Assembly: GCA_030528325.1 (NCBI GenBank)
Contig: JAUMZD010000002.1
Span: forward strand, 1-64,000
Direction of reading: 5' to 3'
DNA length: 64,000 nucleotides
Origin: Lautropia sp.
Lineage (GTDB): Bacteria > Pseudomonadota > Gammaproteobacteria > Burkholderiales > Burkholderiaceae_E
Part shown: one piece after another, positions 1 to 8,462 of the stretch
How the letters are laid out: each line of letters opens with the position of its first letter
Numbering within the stretch: the first letter of the stretch is position 1
Notes under the pieces: generated by a model
Told to the model about the DNA's origin: nothing
The model's input: the letters and a program-made list of their open reading frames with translations, nothing else
Databases searched by the model: none
Position numbers and translations under genes: made by a program

Positions 1-434
1 GGCATGATCCGCATGCGTACCTGAAGGACGTGCTGACGCGACTGCCGGTGACGAATCTGCCCACAGCCGACCTGTCGGCCGAGGCCGCGGTGGCGCGCTA
101 CAAGGCGCTGGCCGATATCGAGCGTGGCTTTCGGGTGCTCAAGAACGAGATCGAGATGGGACCGGTGTTTCATCGGCTCTCATCCCGTATCCGCGCGCAT
201 GCCCTGATCTGCTTTCTGGCACTGCTCCTTCACCGGGTGCTGCGCATGCGCCTGCGCGCCAATCATTCAACGCTTTCACCGGAACGGGCACTGGAGATCG
301 CCCGCCGAATCCGGTTTCATCAAGTCACGCTCCATCGCCAGCACACGGCCTCAGGGCTGACCTCGCTGACCCCGGAGCAACGCCAACTCTTTGCCGCCCT
401 CGATCTGCTAGAACCCGCTGTCCAACACGTGTAG
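1..434 (+). pseudogene. Transposase C-terminal remnant, IS66-like start joined to IS1634-like tail
   Basis: The frame is open from the left window edge and ends at a TAG at 432-434, so the 5' part is missing. The first 14 or so residues (HDPHAYLKDVLTRLP) resemble the C-terminus of IS66-family TnpC proteins. From about base 48 the protein reads VTNLPTADL, then ALADIERGFRVLK and RIRAHALICFLALLLHRVLR, which is the C-terminal region of IS1634-type (IS4 superfamily) DDE transposases and includes the IERGF segment carrying the last acidic residue. The reading that two elements are joined here is from family memory, not an alignment. Either way this is a partial transposase with no complete catalytic domain in the window. 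It sits beside an AT-richer secretion locus, consistent with an insertion hot spot. Confidence 0.7.
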
Positions 435-570
435 TGCCAATTTCGATAGGCTGATCCCAGTCATATCAATGATTTACGCTTATAAGTGTCGAACTCGGGT
501 GTCGGGGGCTAAACTCGCTGGCATGAGAGCGGGATGGGATTTTGCAGGGCCGACTAAATCAGGTCAAATA

Positions 571-2646
571 ATGAAAGTACAAACTATCCTCCAGTCTGAA
601 AATCAGGAATGTGGTCTTGCCTGCCTTGCGATGATCGCCACGTCCTACGGACACAATATAGGCTTGGCCGAACTACGTAGAAAACTTCCCCCCTCCGTTC
701 GAGGCGTCAACTTGGCTCAATTGATCAGCCACGCACAGCATATCGGGTTTTCTGCACGAGCAATTCGACTGGAGCTGGATGAGCTGGAAAAACTACAAGT
801 ACCCTGCATAATTCACTGGGACTTGAATCATTACATAGTTTTGGAGAAAGTTAGTGGTAGAAAAATCATCATTCACGATCCGGCCAGAGGCAAGCGTAAA
901 ATGACGGTTCAAGAAGCCTCTCCGCACTTTACTGGCGTTGCGCTAGAGCTATCACCTAATTCCTCGTTCAAGAAAGTCAAAAAGGCCCCACGCGTCAAAT
1001 TACGTGAACTGACCGGTAAGATGGTCGGCCTTAAAACAGCATTGTTCAGCATTTTGATGATGGCCATAGGACTGGAGATCGTTGGACTGCTAATGCCACA
1101 GGTTACACAGTGGGTGGTGGACGGTGCGTTGGTATCCTCCGACAAGGATCTGCTATTAGTCGCAGTGCTCGGCGGTGGGGTACTTGTGCTAGTAGAGTTC
1201 CTGATCCGCATGGCACGTGGCTGGATGATGTTGAGACTGAACCAGCAACTCGCTATCCAATGGGCAGCCAACCTGTTTCATCATCTGATGCGTCTACCTT
1301 GGCTGTTTTTTGACAAGCGCTCACTAGGTGACATTTCCACCCGGTTTCAGTCATTAGAAGCGATTCGAAAAACCTTGTCTGAAGGCGCAATTTCTGGTCT
1401 GATGGATGGGACGGTAACTCTCCTTACCCTGGGAATGATGTTGCTATATAGCCCCATGCTCACTGGTATCGTAGTAATGGCGGTGTTGTTATACTTGGTG
1501 ACTCGCCTTGCGTTTTATCGGCCGCTACGAGACGCCTCGGAGGAGCGGATCGTACTGTTTGCGCGAGAAAACTCGTACTTTTTGGAGTCAATCCGTGCGG
1601 TAGTACCAATCAAAAATTATGCGATGACAGCATGGAGAGTATCAAATTGGCGCAACCTCATGGCCGACACCCAGAATAGAGATGTAAGGACAGAACGCCT
1701 GAAAATGGTTTTTTCCAGTGTGAACATGTTGATTTTTGGCATTGAGGCAATGGCACTACTGTATATGGGAGGCGTTCAAGTTTTGAATCGAGAGTTATCG
1801 TTGGGTATGCTGCTCGCGTTCATCGCTTACAAGAGCCAGTTCACACAGCGAGCTAGCTCATTCATTGATCTGATGATTGATATTCGCATGCTAGGCATGC
1901 ATGCTGAGCGCATCGCAGAAATTGCCCTTGAGGAACCAGAGAATCGAGATTTCGGTCAAACACGGAGAGAACTAAACAAACTTGCCGGCGATATTGAATT
2001 TAGCAACGTCTGCTTCCGTTACTCTGAGAATGATCCTTGGATACTGAAGGACTTTTCGCTGACCATCAATGATGGCGAGTCCGTGGCAATAGTCGGGCCT
2101 TCTGGCTGCGGCAAAACCACGGTACTGAAACTACTAGCTGGAATGCTGAAGCCGGTCAGCGGAGATGTTTATATCGGAGGCGTAAATATCCGTACACTAC
2201 ATATTGAAGACATTCGCCAGATGACAGCAGTGATCATGCAGGACGACCAACTTCTGGCAGGCACGTTGGCGCAGAATATCACCTGCTTCGAACCAGAGGT
2301 CGACTGGAATCGCCTAGTGGACGCGGCCACCAGAGCTTGTATCCACGACACTATTGCCGCCATGGCGATGGGGTATGACACGTTGGTCTCAGAGCTAGGG
2401 GGAAGCGTTTCCGGGGGACAGAGGCAACGAATTTTGTTAGCACGTCTTTTGTATCGAGCGCCAAAGATTATCGTACTGGATGAAGCAACCAGCCACCTTG
2501 ATCTTGAAAATGAGCTACATGTAGTACAAGCGCTAAGATCTGTACAAGCGACTCGAGTTTCAATTGCACACAGGCCGCAAACCATTGCGCTATCAGAGCG
2601 AATTGTCCAGATTGACCAAGGGAAAGCGGTAGAGCTGCTCCGGTAA
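571..2646 (+). CDS. C39-peptidase ABC exporter (bacteriocin/RTX-type, peptidase-containing ABC transporter)
   Basis: A 691-residue inner-membrane exporter that cleaves double-glycine leader peptides and exports the product. The N-terminal C39 peptidase shows Q8, C14 (motif ECGLAC), H87 (NHYIVL) and D103 (IHDP), the expected catalytic set. Hydrophobic segments of the transmembrane domain follow, between roughly residues 155 and 430. The C-terminal ATPase has Walker A GPSGCGKTTV, signature VSGGQRQR, Walker B IIVLDEATSHLD and an H-loop (IAHRP). Family relatives are CvaB and RaxB. I chose ATG 571 rather than upstream in-frame starts because the C39 domain begins there; no strong Shine-Dalgarno is visible. 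It converges on the adaptor and channel genes at 3933-6556, its likely partners, with an IS3 element between. Base composition is clearly AT-richer than at 7-24 kb, suggesting transfer. No precursor peptide gene was found. Confidence 0.9.
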   Translation: MKVQTILQSENQECGLACLAMIATSYGHNIGLAELRRKLPPSVRGVNLAQLISHAQHIGFSARAIRLELDELEKLQVPCIIHWDLNHYIVLEKVSGRKIIIHDPARGKRKMTVQEASPHFTGVALELSPNSSFKKVKKAPRVKLRELTGKMVGLKTALFSILMMAIGLEIVGLLMPQVTQWVVDGALVSSDKDLLLVAVLGGGVLVLVEFLIRMARGWMMLRLNQQLAIQWAANLFHHLMRLPWLFFDKRSLGDISTRFQSLEAIRKTLSEGAISGLMDGTVTLLTLGMMLLYSPMLTGIVVMAVLLYLVTRLAFYRPLRDASEERIVLFARENSYFLESIRAVVPIKNYAMTAWRVSNWRNLMADTQNRDVRTERLKMVFSSVNMLIFGIEAMALLYMGGVQVLNRELSLGMLLAFIAYKSQFTQRASSFIDLMIDIRMLGMHAERIAEIALEEPENRDFGQTRRELNKLAGDIEFSNVCFRYSENDPWILKDFSLTINDGESVAIVGPSGCGKTTVLKLLAGMLKPVSGDVYIGGVNIRTLHIEDIRQMTAVIMQDDQLLAGTLAQNITCFEPEVDWNRLVDAATRACIHDTIAAMAMGYDTLVSELGGSVSGGQRQRILLARLLYRAPKIIVLDEATSHLDLENELHVVQALRSVQATRVSIAHRPQTIALSERIVQIDQGKAVELLR

Positions 2647-2700
2647 TCCCCCCAAAAACCCGGCGAGATCAGAAGTAGAATTTTTCCAAGGAGAAGTTCT

Positions 2701-2967
2701 ATGAAGAAGTCGAAGTTCAGCGATGCGCAGATCATGGATGCCCTCAAGCGGGCCGAGGCCGGGCTGAAGGTGCCCGATCTGTGCCGGGAGCTGGGCATCA
2801 GCATGGCGACGTTCTACAAGTGGCGGGCGAAGTACGGGGGCATGGATGCTTCCCTGATGGCGCGGATGAAGGAGCTGGAAGCGGAGAACGCGCGGCTTCG
2901 CAAGATGTACGTTGAGGAGAAGATCAAGGCCGAGATCGTGGCGGAGGCGCTGGCAAAAAAGTGGTGA
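2701..2967 (+). CDS. IS3-family transposase OrfA
   Basis: An 88-residue DNA-binding subunit. Residues about 7-45 form a helix-turn-helix ([19 protein letters not shown]) that in IS3 elements binds the terminal repeats. Residues 50-85 form a leucine-zipper-like helix ([20 protein letters not shown]). The gene overlaps orfB by 7 bp. The A6G heptamer at 2955-2961 lies in the overlap, and orfB is in the -1 frame, so programmed -1 slippage to produce an OrfAB fusion transposase is expected by analogy with the family. A purine-rich AAGGAG about 8-10 nt before ATG 2701 supports the start. The [20 protein letters not shown] ending resembles the IS407/IS51 type subgroups; the subgroup is an inference. 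Confidence 0.9.
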   Translation: MKKSKFSDAQIMDALKRAEAGLKVPDLCRELGISMATFYKWRAKYGGMDASLMARMKELEAENARLRKMYVEEKIKAEIVAEALAKKW

Positions 2968-3815
2968 GGCCATCCCGCCGGGCGGAGATGGCCAGAAAAA
3001 CGGTGAATGAACGGGGGCTGTCGATACGGCTGGCCTGTGCAGCCTTTCGCGTGAGTGAGAGCTGCTACCGGTATCAGCCCCGGCTACGAACCGAGAATGA
3101 GGAGATCGCGCAATGGCTGATCCAGCTCACGCAGGACAACCCGCGCTGGGGGTTCGGGCTGTGCTTCATGCACCTTCGCAATGTCATGGGGTTTGAGTGG
3201 AACCACAAGCGGGTCTACCGGATTTACCGGGAACTGACATTGAATCTGCGGATCAAGCCGCGTCAGCGGCTTGTCAGGCAGGAGCCCGAGCCGTTGACGG
3301 TGCCGGGCTGCCCCAATGACACCTGGTCGATGGATTTCCTTCACGATCAGCTCGCCGACGGGCGAAGCATCCGGGTGCTGAACGTGATGGACGATCACAG
3401 CCGGGAAGTGCTCGGCATCGAAGTGGACTTTTCCCTGCCGTCGGCGCGGGTGATCCGGACGCTGGCACAGATCATCGAATGGCGGGGCAAGCCCAAAGCC
3501 ATTCGATGCGACAACGGACCGGAGTACATCAGTGAAGCCATCCGGGATTGGGCAAATCGCCTGGGTATCCGGCTCCTTCACATCCAGCCCGGCAAGCCAC
3601 AGCAGAATGCCTATGTGGAGCGGTGCAACCGGACGCTGCGGGAGGAATGGATCTCGCAGCATCAATGGGCGTGTCTTGAAGAGGTTCAGGAATCAGCCAC
3701 CGCCTGGATGTGGGCTTACAATCATGAGCGTCCTCATACGGGCATTGGTGGCATTCCCCCGGCCTGGAAGAGCGGTGTTGTTCAGCCCAGCTCAACAGCT
3801 CAGTCCTGCTGGTAG
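2961..3815 (+). CDS. IS3-family transposase OrfB (DDE integrase catalytic subunit)
   Basis: A 284-residue catalytic subunit, full length for the family, with the rve integrase core. The DDE residues are visible: D in WSMDFLHD, D in RCDNGPEY and E in [14 protein letters not shown], with the last pair spaced about 35 residues apart as in retroviral-type integrases. The N-terminal helical region ([15 protein letters not shown]) is typical. The frame opens with GTG at 2961, but the functional product is probably an OrfAB fusion made by slippage at the A6G run just upstream. The reading frame is intact with no internal stop, so the element may be active. It lies between two parts of a type I secretion system. 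Confidence 0.92.
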   Translation: MVRPSRRAEMARKTVNERGLSIRLACAAFRVSESCYRYQPRLRTENEEIAQWLIQLTQDNPRWGFGLCFMHLRNVMGFEWNHKRVYRIYRELTLNLRIKPRQRLVRQEPEPLTVPGCPNDTWSMDFLHDQLADGRSIRVLNVMDDHSREVLGIEVDFSLPSARVIRTLAQIIEWRGKPKAIRCDNGPEYISEAIRDWANRLGIRLLHIQPGKPQQNAYVERCNRTLREEWISQHQWACLEEVQESATAWMWAYNHERPHTGIGGIPPAWKSGVVQPSSTAQSCW

Positions 3816-3932
3816 CCAGCGCCGACTTGACCACCGTGGCGGTCGTTCGTCGCAGGCGACGCCCGCCCCCGTGGACTAGCCCTCAATCCCTCACACACAG
3901 AATTTCGGATACTCCCCTGACATCCTTTCTGA

Positions 3933-5201
3933 TCATAGCTTTCCAGTAACCGAATAAATCGGCTCCAATACCCATTCATAAAGGCGTCGTTTTTCCTGCA
4001 TGACATCGGCTTGAAAAATCATACCCGCCTTAAGCTTGGCGTCCTGCCCTTTTGCACGAACGCTCTGCGCATCCAACTCGACCCCCGCTTGGTAGTACAG
4101 ACTTTGGCGTTCACTGTCGATTCTAATGGCAGCCGCTACATGGGCCGGTAGCTCGGTGATCGCATAAGGACTCTGGGTGACGCTGGTGACCAAGCCTGTG
4201 ATCATTCCATATTTCTGATATGGGTAAGCATCAAGGCGGATACGAACCTCTTGACCATTCTCCAAAAATGCAGCCTTGCTTTCCTCTACATATAAATAGG
4301 CTATAAGTTTAGCGTTGTCGGGAATCATGCTAGCCAGCAGGGAAGTAGCGCTAACCGTCGCCCCCTCATGGGCGTGAACTCCAGTAACCGTCCCACTGAA
4401 AGGAGCAGAGGTGATCGACTCTTGCCGAATATCTAGTTCAGCCAGCTCCTGCCTTAACGAAGCCAACGAATTTTCAGACTCAGTCAACTGCATTTGGTGC
4501 CGATTTTTGAGATCCACCATTGATGATTGCAGTGACGAAAGCTCACGGTGACGAGAGGAAATTTCTCTCTCGGCAATCAGCTTCTGCCGCTTCAGATCGA
4601 GTAGCTCAGACTCAGCCTGCCCCAGCCGGGCAAGCGAAGCGAAGCCCCGTTTAGCTTGCTTTTCAATTCTATCCTTCTGTTCGGAAGAAATTTCCTCCCG
4701 ACGTTCGAGAATTTTCAGCTCGTGCTGAAGCTGGAGTATTTCGACCTCCATGGCCTGCAATCGCTGCTCAATCAACCCCCTCTCCCGGTTATGATGATCA
4801 GCAGCACTCAAGATACGTTCAGTCATTAGCGTGATGCGCTTCTTGATCTGCTCGCGAACCTGCTCATTCGTTTCACCAGACTTGCTCAACTGAGCATTGG
4901 TGATACGAAACATTGGTTGCCCCCTACGGACATACTCACCTTCACGAACTTCAACAGTCAAGATTTGGCCCGAAGCTGGCGACGTAACCCGAAATAGCCC
5001 ATTTTTCGGCATGATCAACCCGTGCACAGTAGCCCTTTTCGTATACGTGCCGAAATAAGCATACAGCATGATGACCATAACCACGAGCAACATCGTGATA
5101 GCGATGGTGTAATAGCTTAGGGGCTGATGGATGTACACGGACCCCATATTGTGCACACCTCGTTGGGTTAAGACCTCTTCTCTGAACAAACTGTTACTCA
5201 T
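3933..5201 (-). CDS. HlyD-family periplasmic adaptor of a type I secretion system
   Basis: A 422-residue membrane-fusion protein. A single transmembrane helix lies at about residues 28-48 (AITMLLVVMVIMLYAYF), after a short cytoplasmic N-terminus. A biotinyl-lipoyl-like half (ASGQILTVEVREGEYVRRG), a long coiled-coil hairpin (about 95-240) and the second lipoyl half (SAPFSGTVTGVHAHEGATV) follow. It links the ABC exporter to the TolC-type channel. I chose ATG 5201; the frame also opens with a TTG at 5213 that would overlap the tolC-like stop. It is immediately downstream of the channel gene (8-bp gap), so the two are co-transcribed. Relatives are CvaA/RaxA-type adaptors that partner C39 exporters. 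AT-rich like its partners. Confidence 0.88.
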   Translation of the reverse strand: MSNSLFREEVLTQRGVHNMGSVYIHQPLSYYTIAITMLLVVMVIMLYAYFGTYTKRATVHGLIMPKNGLFRVTSPASGQILTVEVREGEYVRRGQPMFRITNAQLSKSGETNEQVREQIKKRITLMTERILSAADHHNRERGLIEQRLQAMEVEILQLQHELKILERREEISSEQKDRIEKQAKRGFASLARLGQAESELLDLKRQKLIAEREISSRHRELSSLQSSMVDLKNRHQMQLTESENSLASLRQELAELDIRQESITSAPFSGTVTGVHAHEGATVSATSLLASMIPDNAKLIAYLYVEESKAAFLENGQEVRIRLDAYPYQKYGMITGLVTSVTQSPYAITELPAHVAAAIRIDSERQSLYYQAGVELDAQSVRAKGQDAKLKAGMIFQADVMQEKRRLYEWVLEPIYSVTGKL

Positions 5202-5209
5202 AAAACGGA

Positions 5210-6556
5210 TCAACCTTCAAAAAACTGGTCGATATCCAGGATGTCCGATGGCCCCAAAATACCCGCATAATACTTGAGCGCAATGATGGCTTTTAAGTTG
5301 TCATAGACTGCTCGCTGCAACGCACTTCGTGCTGCGTACAACCGCTGGGTAGCATCCAGAACATCGCTGTTGATTCGGTCTCCCACGATGACAGCGGCAC
5401 GATTGCCGCTCAACGCTGTCTGTGCCGCTTGAACAGCCCTTCGTCGAGCTTGAATTCTCGACATACCGCTGGATAATAGCCGATGATTCTGGGTCAAATT
5501 AGTCATGATGTCATGAGTGATTGCTTCGGCTTCTCGCATCTTACTCTCGATCTGATAACTGACCTGTCGTACTGCAGCATTAGTGGCTCCACCCGAGTAT
5601 AGCGGTACACTAACTAAAACTCCAATACTACTAGTGCGCTGGCGTTGCTCAAGAAGTTCGTCAGATCGGGGGACGTTACGAGTATGCTCTGCCACTAAAC
5701 TGATTGTGGGTATGTACTCGGCCTTAACCTTTTTACGTGCTAAGCGGGCCTCCTGAATGGATTCACGTGCCTGAAGCAGCTGCCAATTGTTCTTCAGCGC
5801 AAGAGTTTTCCAACGATCAAGCTCTTGGAGCTGCTGGTTGTAGCCAAGATAATCAGCTTTAATCGAAGCAATAGAATCGGCACTCGCAATTTGGGCACCA
5901 GTGATCTGCGAGAGCTTTTGTAGGGCCACCAGCATCACGTCATTGGCATCTTCAACTGAAACCGCAGCGGCACGCAGCTGCGCCTCTGTTTCAGACACAT
6001 CCGTTCGAGTGGCATCACCAATTTTGAAGGCAGAGCGGTTACGTTTGAGTTCTTTGGCATACGCTTCATACTGTGAGCGGGCGATATGAAGCTGATCCTT
6101 CGCGTACAGAGTTTCAATGTAGGCATCGAACACTCGAACCATCAGATTCTGAGCTGCCTCCATCAGACTATATTTACCAGCCAAAGCTTGAGCTTCCGAC
6201 TGCTTCAGTTGATTCCAACGCTGCAGATCAAATAGCGGCTGTTGGAAGGTCAACGACGCACTATGAGTTCGGGAGTGGCGCTTTAAAGTCAGATTGCCGT
6301 CATCCGGGGAGCGGGCGGTGACAGTCCTAGAGTGTTGGGGAGTATGACGATACTCTGCTGCAATGTTAGGCAAAAGAGCGGCCCTGCTAATATTCAAGCT
6401 CTCCTGAATGGCTGCGTAATCAGCCTGCGCCTTCAGGTAAGCTGGATCATGGGCAGTTGCCATGACCCAAGCTTCATATGGCCCAAGGGAGAAGGCTCTA
6501 CCACAAAGACAGCATGACAACATGGCCACAAATATAGAAAGCTTGCGCGGTAACAT
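5210..6556 (-). CDS. TolC-family outer-membrane efflux/secretion channel
   Basis: A 448-residue channel protein with a probable signal peptide (RKLSIFVAMLSCCLCGRAFS). Two OEP repeats are visible: each has a long helical stretch and a strand region, e.g. LNISRAALLPNIAAEYRH and ARKKVKAEYIPTISLVAEH. Length matches the TolC family. It should form the outer-membrane exit of the C39 exporter. ATG 6556 is chosen over TTG 6574 because a GGA-containing Shine-Dalgarno lies about 10 nt upstream and the signal peptide starts there. It is the first gene of the channel/adaptor pair, only 23 bp after the stop of xthA on the same strand. Composition changes sharply at that boundary, marking the edge of the acquired segment. 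Confidence 0.87.
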   Translation of the reverse strand: MLPRKLSIFVAMLSCCLCGRAFSLGPYEAWVMATAHDPAYLKAQADYAAIQESLNISRAALLPNIAAEYRHTPQHSRTVTARSPDDGNLTLKRHSRTHSASLTFQQPLFDLQRWNQLKQSEAQALAGKYSLMEAAQNLMVRVFDAYIETLYAKDQLHIARSQYEAYAKELKRNRSAFKIGDATRTDVSETEAQLRAAAVSVEDANDVMLVALQKLSQITGAQIASADSIASIKADYLGYNQQLQELDRWKTLALKNNWQLLQARESIQEARLARKKVKAEYIPTISLVAEHTRNVPRSDELLEQRQRTSSIGVLVSVPLYSGGATNAAVRQVSYQIESKMREAEAITHDIMTNLTQNHRLLSSGMSRIQARRRAVQAAQTALSGNRAAVIVGDRINSDVLDATQRLYAARSALQRAVYDNLKAIIALKYYAGILGPSDILDIDQFFEG

Positions 6557-6579
6557 GTATATATTTCCAAGCAACTACA

Positions 6580-7374
6580 TTATTGTAAGCCGTCTAACCA
6601 AACCGGCCAGTCATAGTCGATGGTCAGCGGCGCATGATCGGAAAATCGTTCGTCCTTGTAGATCTCGACACGACGGGCAGTGGCGGCGATGCCGGGCGTG
6701 GCGATCTGGTAATCCAGACGCCAGCCGACGTTCTTCGCCCAGGCCTGGCCCCGGTTGCTCCACCAGGTGTACTGCTCGGGCCGGTCGTCGAGGGTGCGGA
6801 ACACGTCGACGAAACCGATGTCGTCGAAGAGGTGCGTGAGCCACTGGCGCTCTTCGGGCAGGAAGCCCGAGTTCTTCTGGTTAGAGCGCCGGTTCTTCAG
6901 GTCGACCTCCTTGTGGGCCACATTCCAGTCACCGCAGAGGATGATCTCGCGGCCGCTGTCCTTGAGCGCCTGCATGTGCTCGGCAAAGGCTTTCATGAAG
7001 ATGAACTTCTGCTGCAACCGCTCTTCCGACGAAGACCCCGACGGCACATAGACCGAGATGATCGTGTGGGTGCCGAAATCCATCTCGATATAGCGTCCCT
7101 CGGCATCGAAGGCGGGCTGGCCGAAGCCCTCGCGCACGGTCTGTGGGGTGTGGGGGGTGTAGATGCCGACGCCACTGTAGCCCTTGCGCTCGGCCAGATG
7201 AAAGTGCCCGGCCGCCGGGCCGATGGCCCGCATCCCGTCGCTCAGGTCGGCCAGCTGGGCGCGCACCTCCTGCACGCAGATGACATCGGCCCCGATGCCG
7301 GCGGCCCACTCGAACCAGCCCTTGCGGGCTGCCGACCGGATACCGTTGAGATTCTGGGAAACGACACGGAGCAT
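6580..7374 (-). CDS. xthA: Exodeoxyribonuclease III / AP endonuclease
   Basis: A 264-residue DNA repair enzyme of the exonuclease-endonuclease-phosphatase fold that incises at abasic sites and removes 3' blocks. The family motifs are in order: SQNLNGIRSA near the N-terminus, the metal-binding glutamate in CVQEVRAQ, GDWNVAHKEVDLKN with the catalytic Asp/Asn, and the C-terminal SDHAPL with the Asp-His pair. ATG 7374 begins directly before LRVVSQNLN, the usual start of the family; upstream in-frame starts would add a non-conserved tail. The gene is divergent from pyrE, as seen in several betaproteobacteria. GC content is high, unlike the secretion genes downstream. Confidence 0.95.
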   Translation of the reverse strand: MLRVVSQNLNGIRSAARKGWFEWAAGIGADVICVQEVRAQLADLSDGMRAIGPAAGHFHLAERKGYSGVGIYTPHTPQTVREGFGQPAFDAEGRYIEMDFGTHTIISVYVPSGSSSEERLQQKFIFMKAFAEHMQALKDSGREIILCGDWNVAHKEVDLKNRRSNQKNSGFLPEERQWLTHLFDDIGFVDVFRTLDDRPEQYTWWSNRGQAWAKNVGWRLDYQIATPGIAATARRVEIYKDERFSDHAPLTIDYDWPVWLDGLQ

Positions 7375-7404
7375 CTGCATCCTCATGGCTGGTACATCGA
7401 ACAC

Positions 7405-7654
7405 GTACCGAGTTTACCTGCCTTTGGATCAGCACTCCTCTGCACCCGCGCCGCCGGCCAGGAGCCGCCCGGCGCCCGAGACCCGAAAGCCCGGCCCCTG
7501 AGACCCCGAGATCCAAGATCCGAGACCCGCCCACCGAAACCCGAAACCTGAGCCCCAAGACCCGGAACCTGAACGGCAGTTTCCGGCACGAAGCCGGTAA
7601 GATTGATGCCATGACCCGGCAACGGGATCGCTTCATCCATTTCTGAAGGCATTC
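7405..7654. other. Divergent xthA/pyrE intergenic region with degenerate short repeats
   Basis: About 280 bp separate the two divergent starts. Between 7470 and 7572 the top strand is a string of short related words (variants of CCGAGACCC, CCGAAACC, GAGATCC) with almost no other sequence. This looks like a degenerate simple repeat. I see no open frame with coding character and no clear sigma-70 promoter here. Confidence 0.6.
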
Positions 7655-8449
7655 ATGAGCACCCTCTCCCACGAGTTCATCCAGTTCGCCATCGACACGG
7701 GCGCGCTGCGCTTCGGTGAGTTCAAGACCAAGGCCGGGCGACTGTCGCCGTACTTCTTCAATGCCGGCCTGTTCCACGATGGGGCCACCCTTGGCCGCCT
7801 GGCCGGCTTCTATGCCGACAAGCTGCTGGCCGTCGAAGCCTCGGCCAGCCAGGCTGGCGACACCACAGATGGTGCTGCAACCCCTTCCCAGGCGCCACAG
7901 GTCACCACGCCCGCCCAGCTCGGCGCGGACAGGACGACTGCTCCCCTTGCTCCTCCCCAATTCGACGTGCTGTTCGGCCCGGCCTACAAGGGCATCACGC
8001 TGGCCTCGGCGATGGCGGTGGCCTGCGCAGCCCGGGGGCGCAACCTGCCCTTCGCCTTCAACCGCAAGGAGGCGAAGGATCATGGCGAGGGCGGTGTGCT
8101 GGTGGGTGCGCCCCTGAAGGGGCGGGTGGCGATCATCGACGACGTGATCTCGGCAGGCACCTCGGTTCGCGAATCGGTGGAGATCATCCAGGCCGCCGGG
8201 GCAACGCCGGCCGCCGTGTTCATCGCCATCGACCGGATGGAGCGGGCCGGCACGGCCGAGGTCGTCGAGGCCCACTCGGCCGTCGAGGAAGTGCGGCAAC
8301 GCTACGGGCTGGCTGTATACGCCCTGGCCACGCTCGACGACCTGCTGGGCTTCATCGACGCCGGCGACGGCGCCGACCAGCCTCATGCCGCTTATCGAAC
8401 CGCCATCTCCGACTATCGCCGTCGCTATGGAGTCGGCGCCCAACCCTGA
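7655..8449 (+). CDS. pyrE: Orotate phosphoribosyltransferase with internal insertion
   Basis: Converts orotate plus PRPP to OMP in pyrimidine synthesis. Motifs are clear: FKTKAGRLSPYFFNAG at residues 23-38, FGPAYKGI at 107-114, FAFNRKEAKDHGEGG, and the PRPP-binding VAIIDDVISAGTSVRES. The protein is 264 residues against about 213 for typical PyrE. The excess is a low-complexity Ala/Thr/Pro/Gln segment at about residues 61-102, between the helix ending FYADKLL and the strand DVLFGPAYKG. The reading frame is intact and all active-site motifs remain, so function is probably kept. It is followed 13 bp later by the DUF4124 gene. Confidence 0.93.
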   Translation: MSTLSHEFIQFAIDTGALRFGEFKTKAGRLSPYFFNAGLFHDGATLGRLAGFYADKLLAVEASASQAGDTTDGAATPSQAPQVTTPAQLGADRTTAPLAPPQFDVLFGPAYKGITLASAMAVACAARGRNLPFAFNRKEAKDHGEGGVLVGAPLKGRVAIIDDVISAGTSVRESVEIIQAAGATPAAVFIAIDRMERAGTAEVVEAHSAVEEVRQRYGLAVYALATLDDLLGFIDAGDGADQPHAAYRTAISDYRRRYGVGAQP

Positions 8450-8462
8450 CTAAAGTGGAGGA

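Larger units (their letters stand above)
2647..3925 (+). mobile_element. IS3-family insertion sequence (orfA/orfB), ends not fixed
   Basis: Two overlapping frames with IS3-family organisation lie between the convergent exporter and adaptor genes. The left boundary probably lies in the 54 bp between the exporter stop and orfA, and the right boundary between the orfB stop at 3815 and about 3925. I could not pair convincing terminal inverted repeats or a target duplication, so the limits are approximate. The segment 3841-3880 contains a short hairpin (CGTCG/CGACG around 3848-3863). GC content is higher than in the flanking secretion genes, indicating separate origins. Both secretion transcription units end outside the element, so the insertion looks neutral to their coding sequences. 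Confidence 0.75.

Noticed and set aside
3885..3925. Sequence around CAGAATTTCGGATACTCCCC resembling the terminal region of an IS256-type element
   Set aside because: No second end, transposase or target duplication was found, and the resemblance is from memory only.
6634..7551. A 305-codon plus-strand open frame over xthA
   Set aside because: It is antisense to a clear xthA and exists because high-GC coding DNA lacks stops on the other strand; the translation has no domain character.
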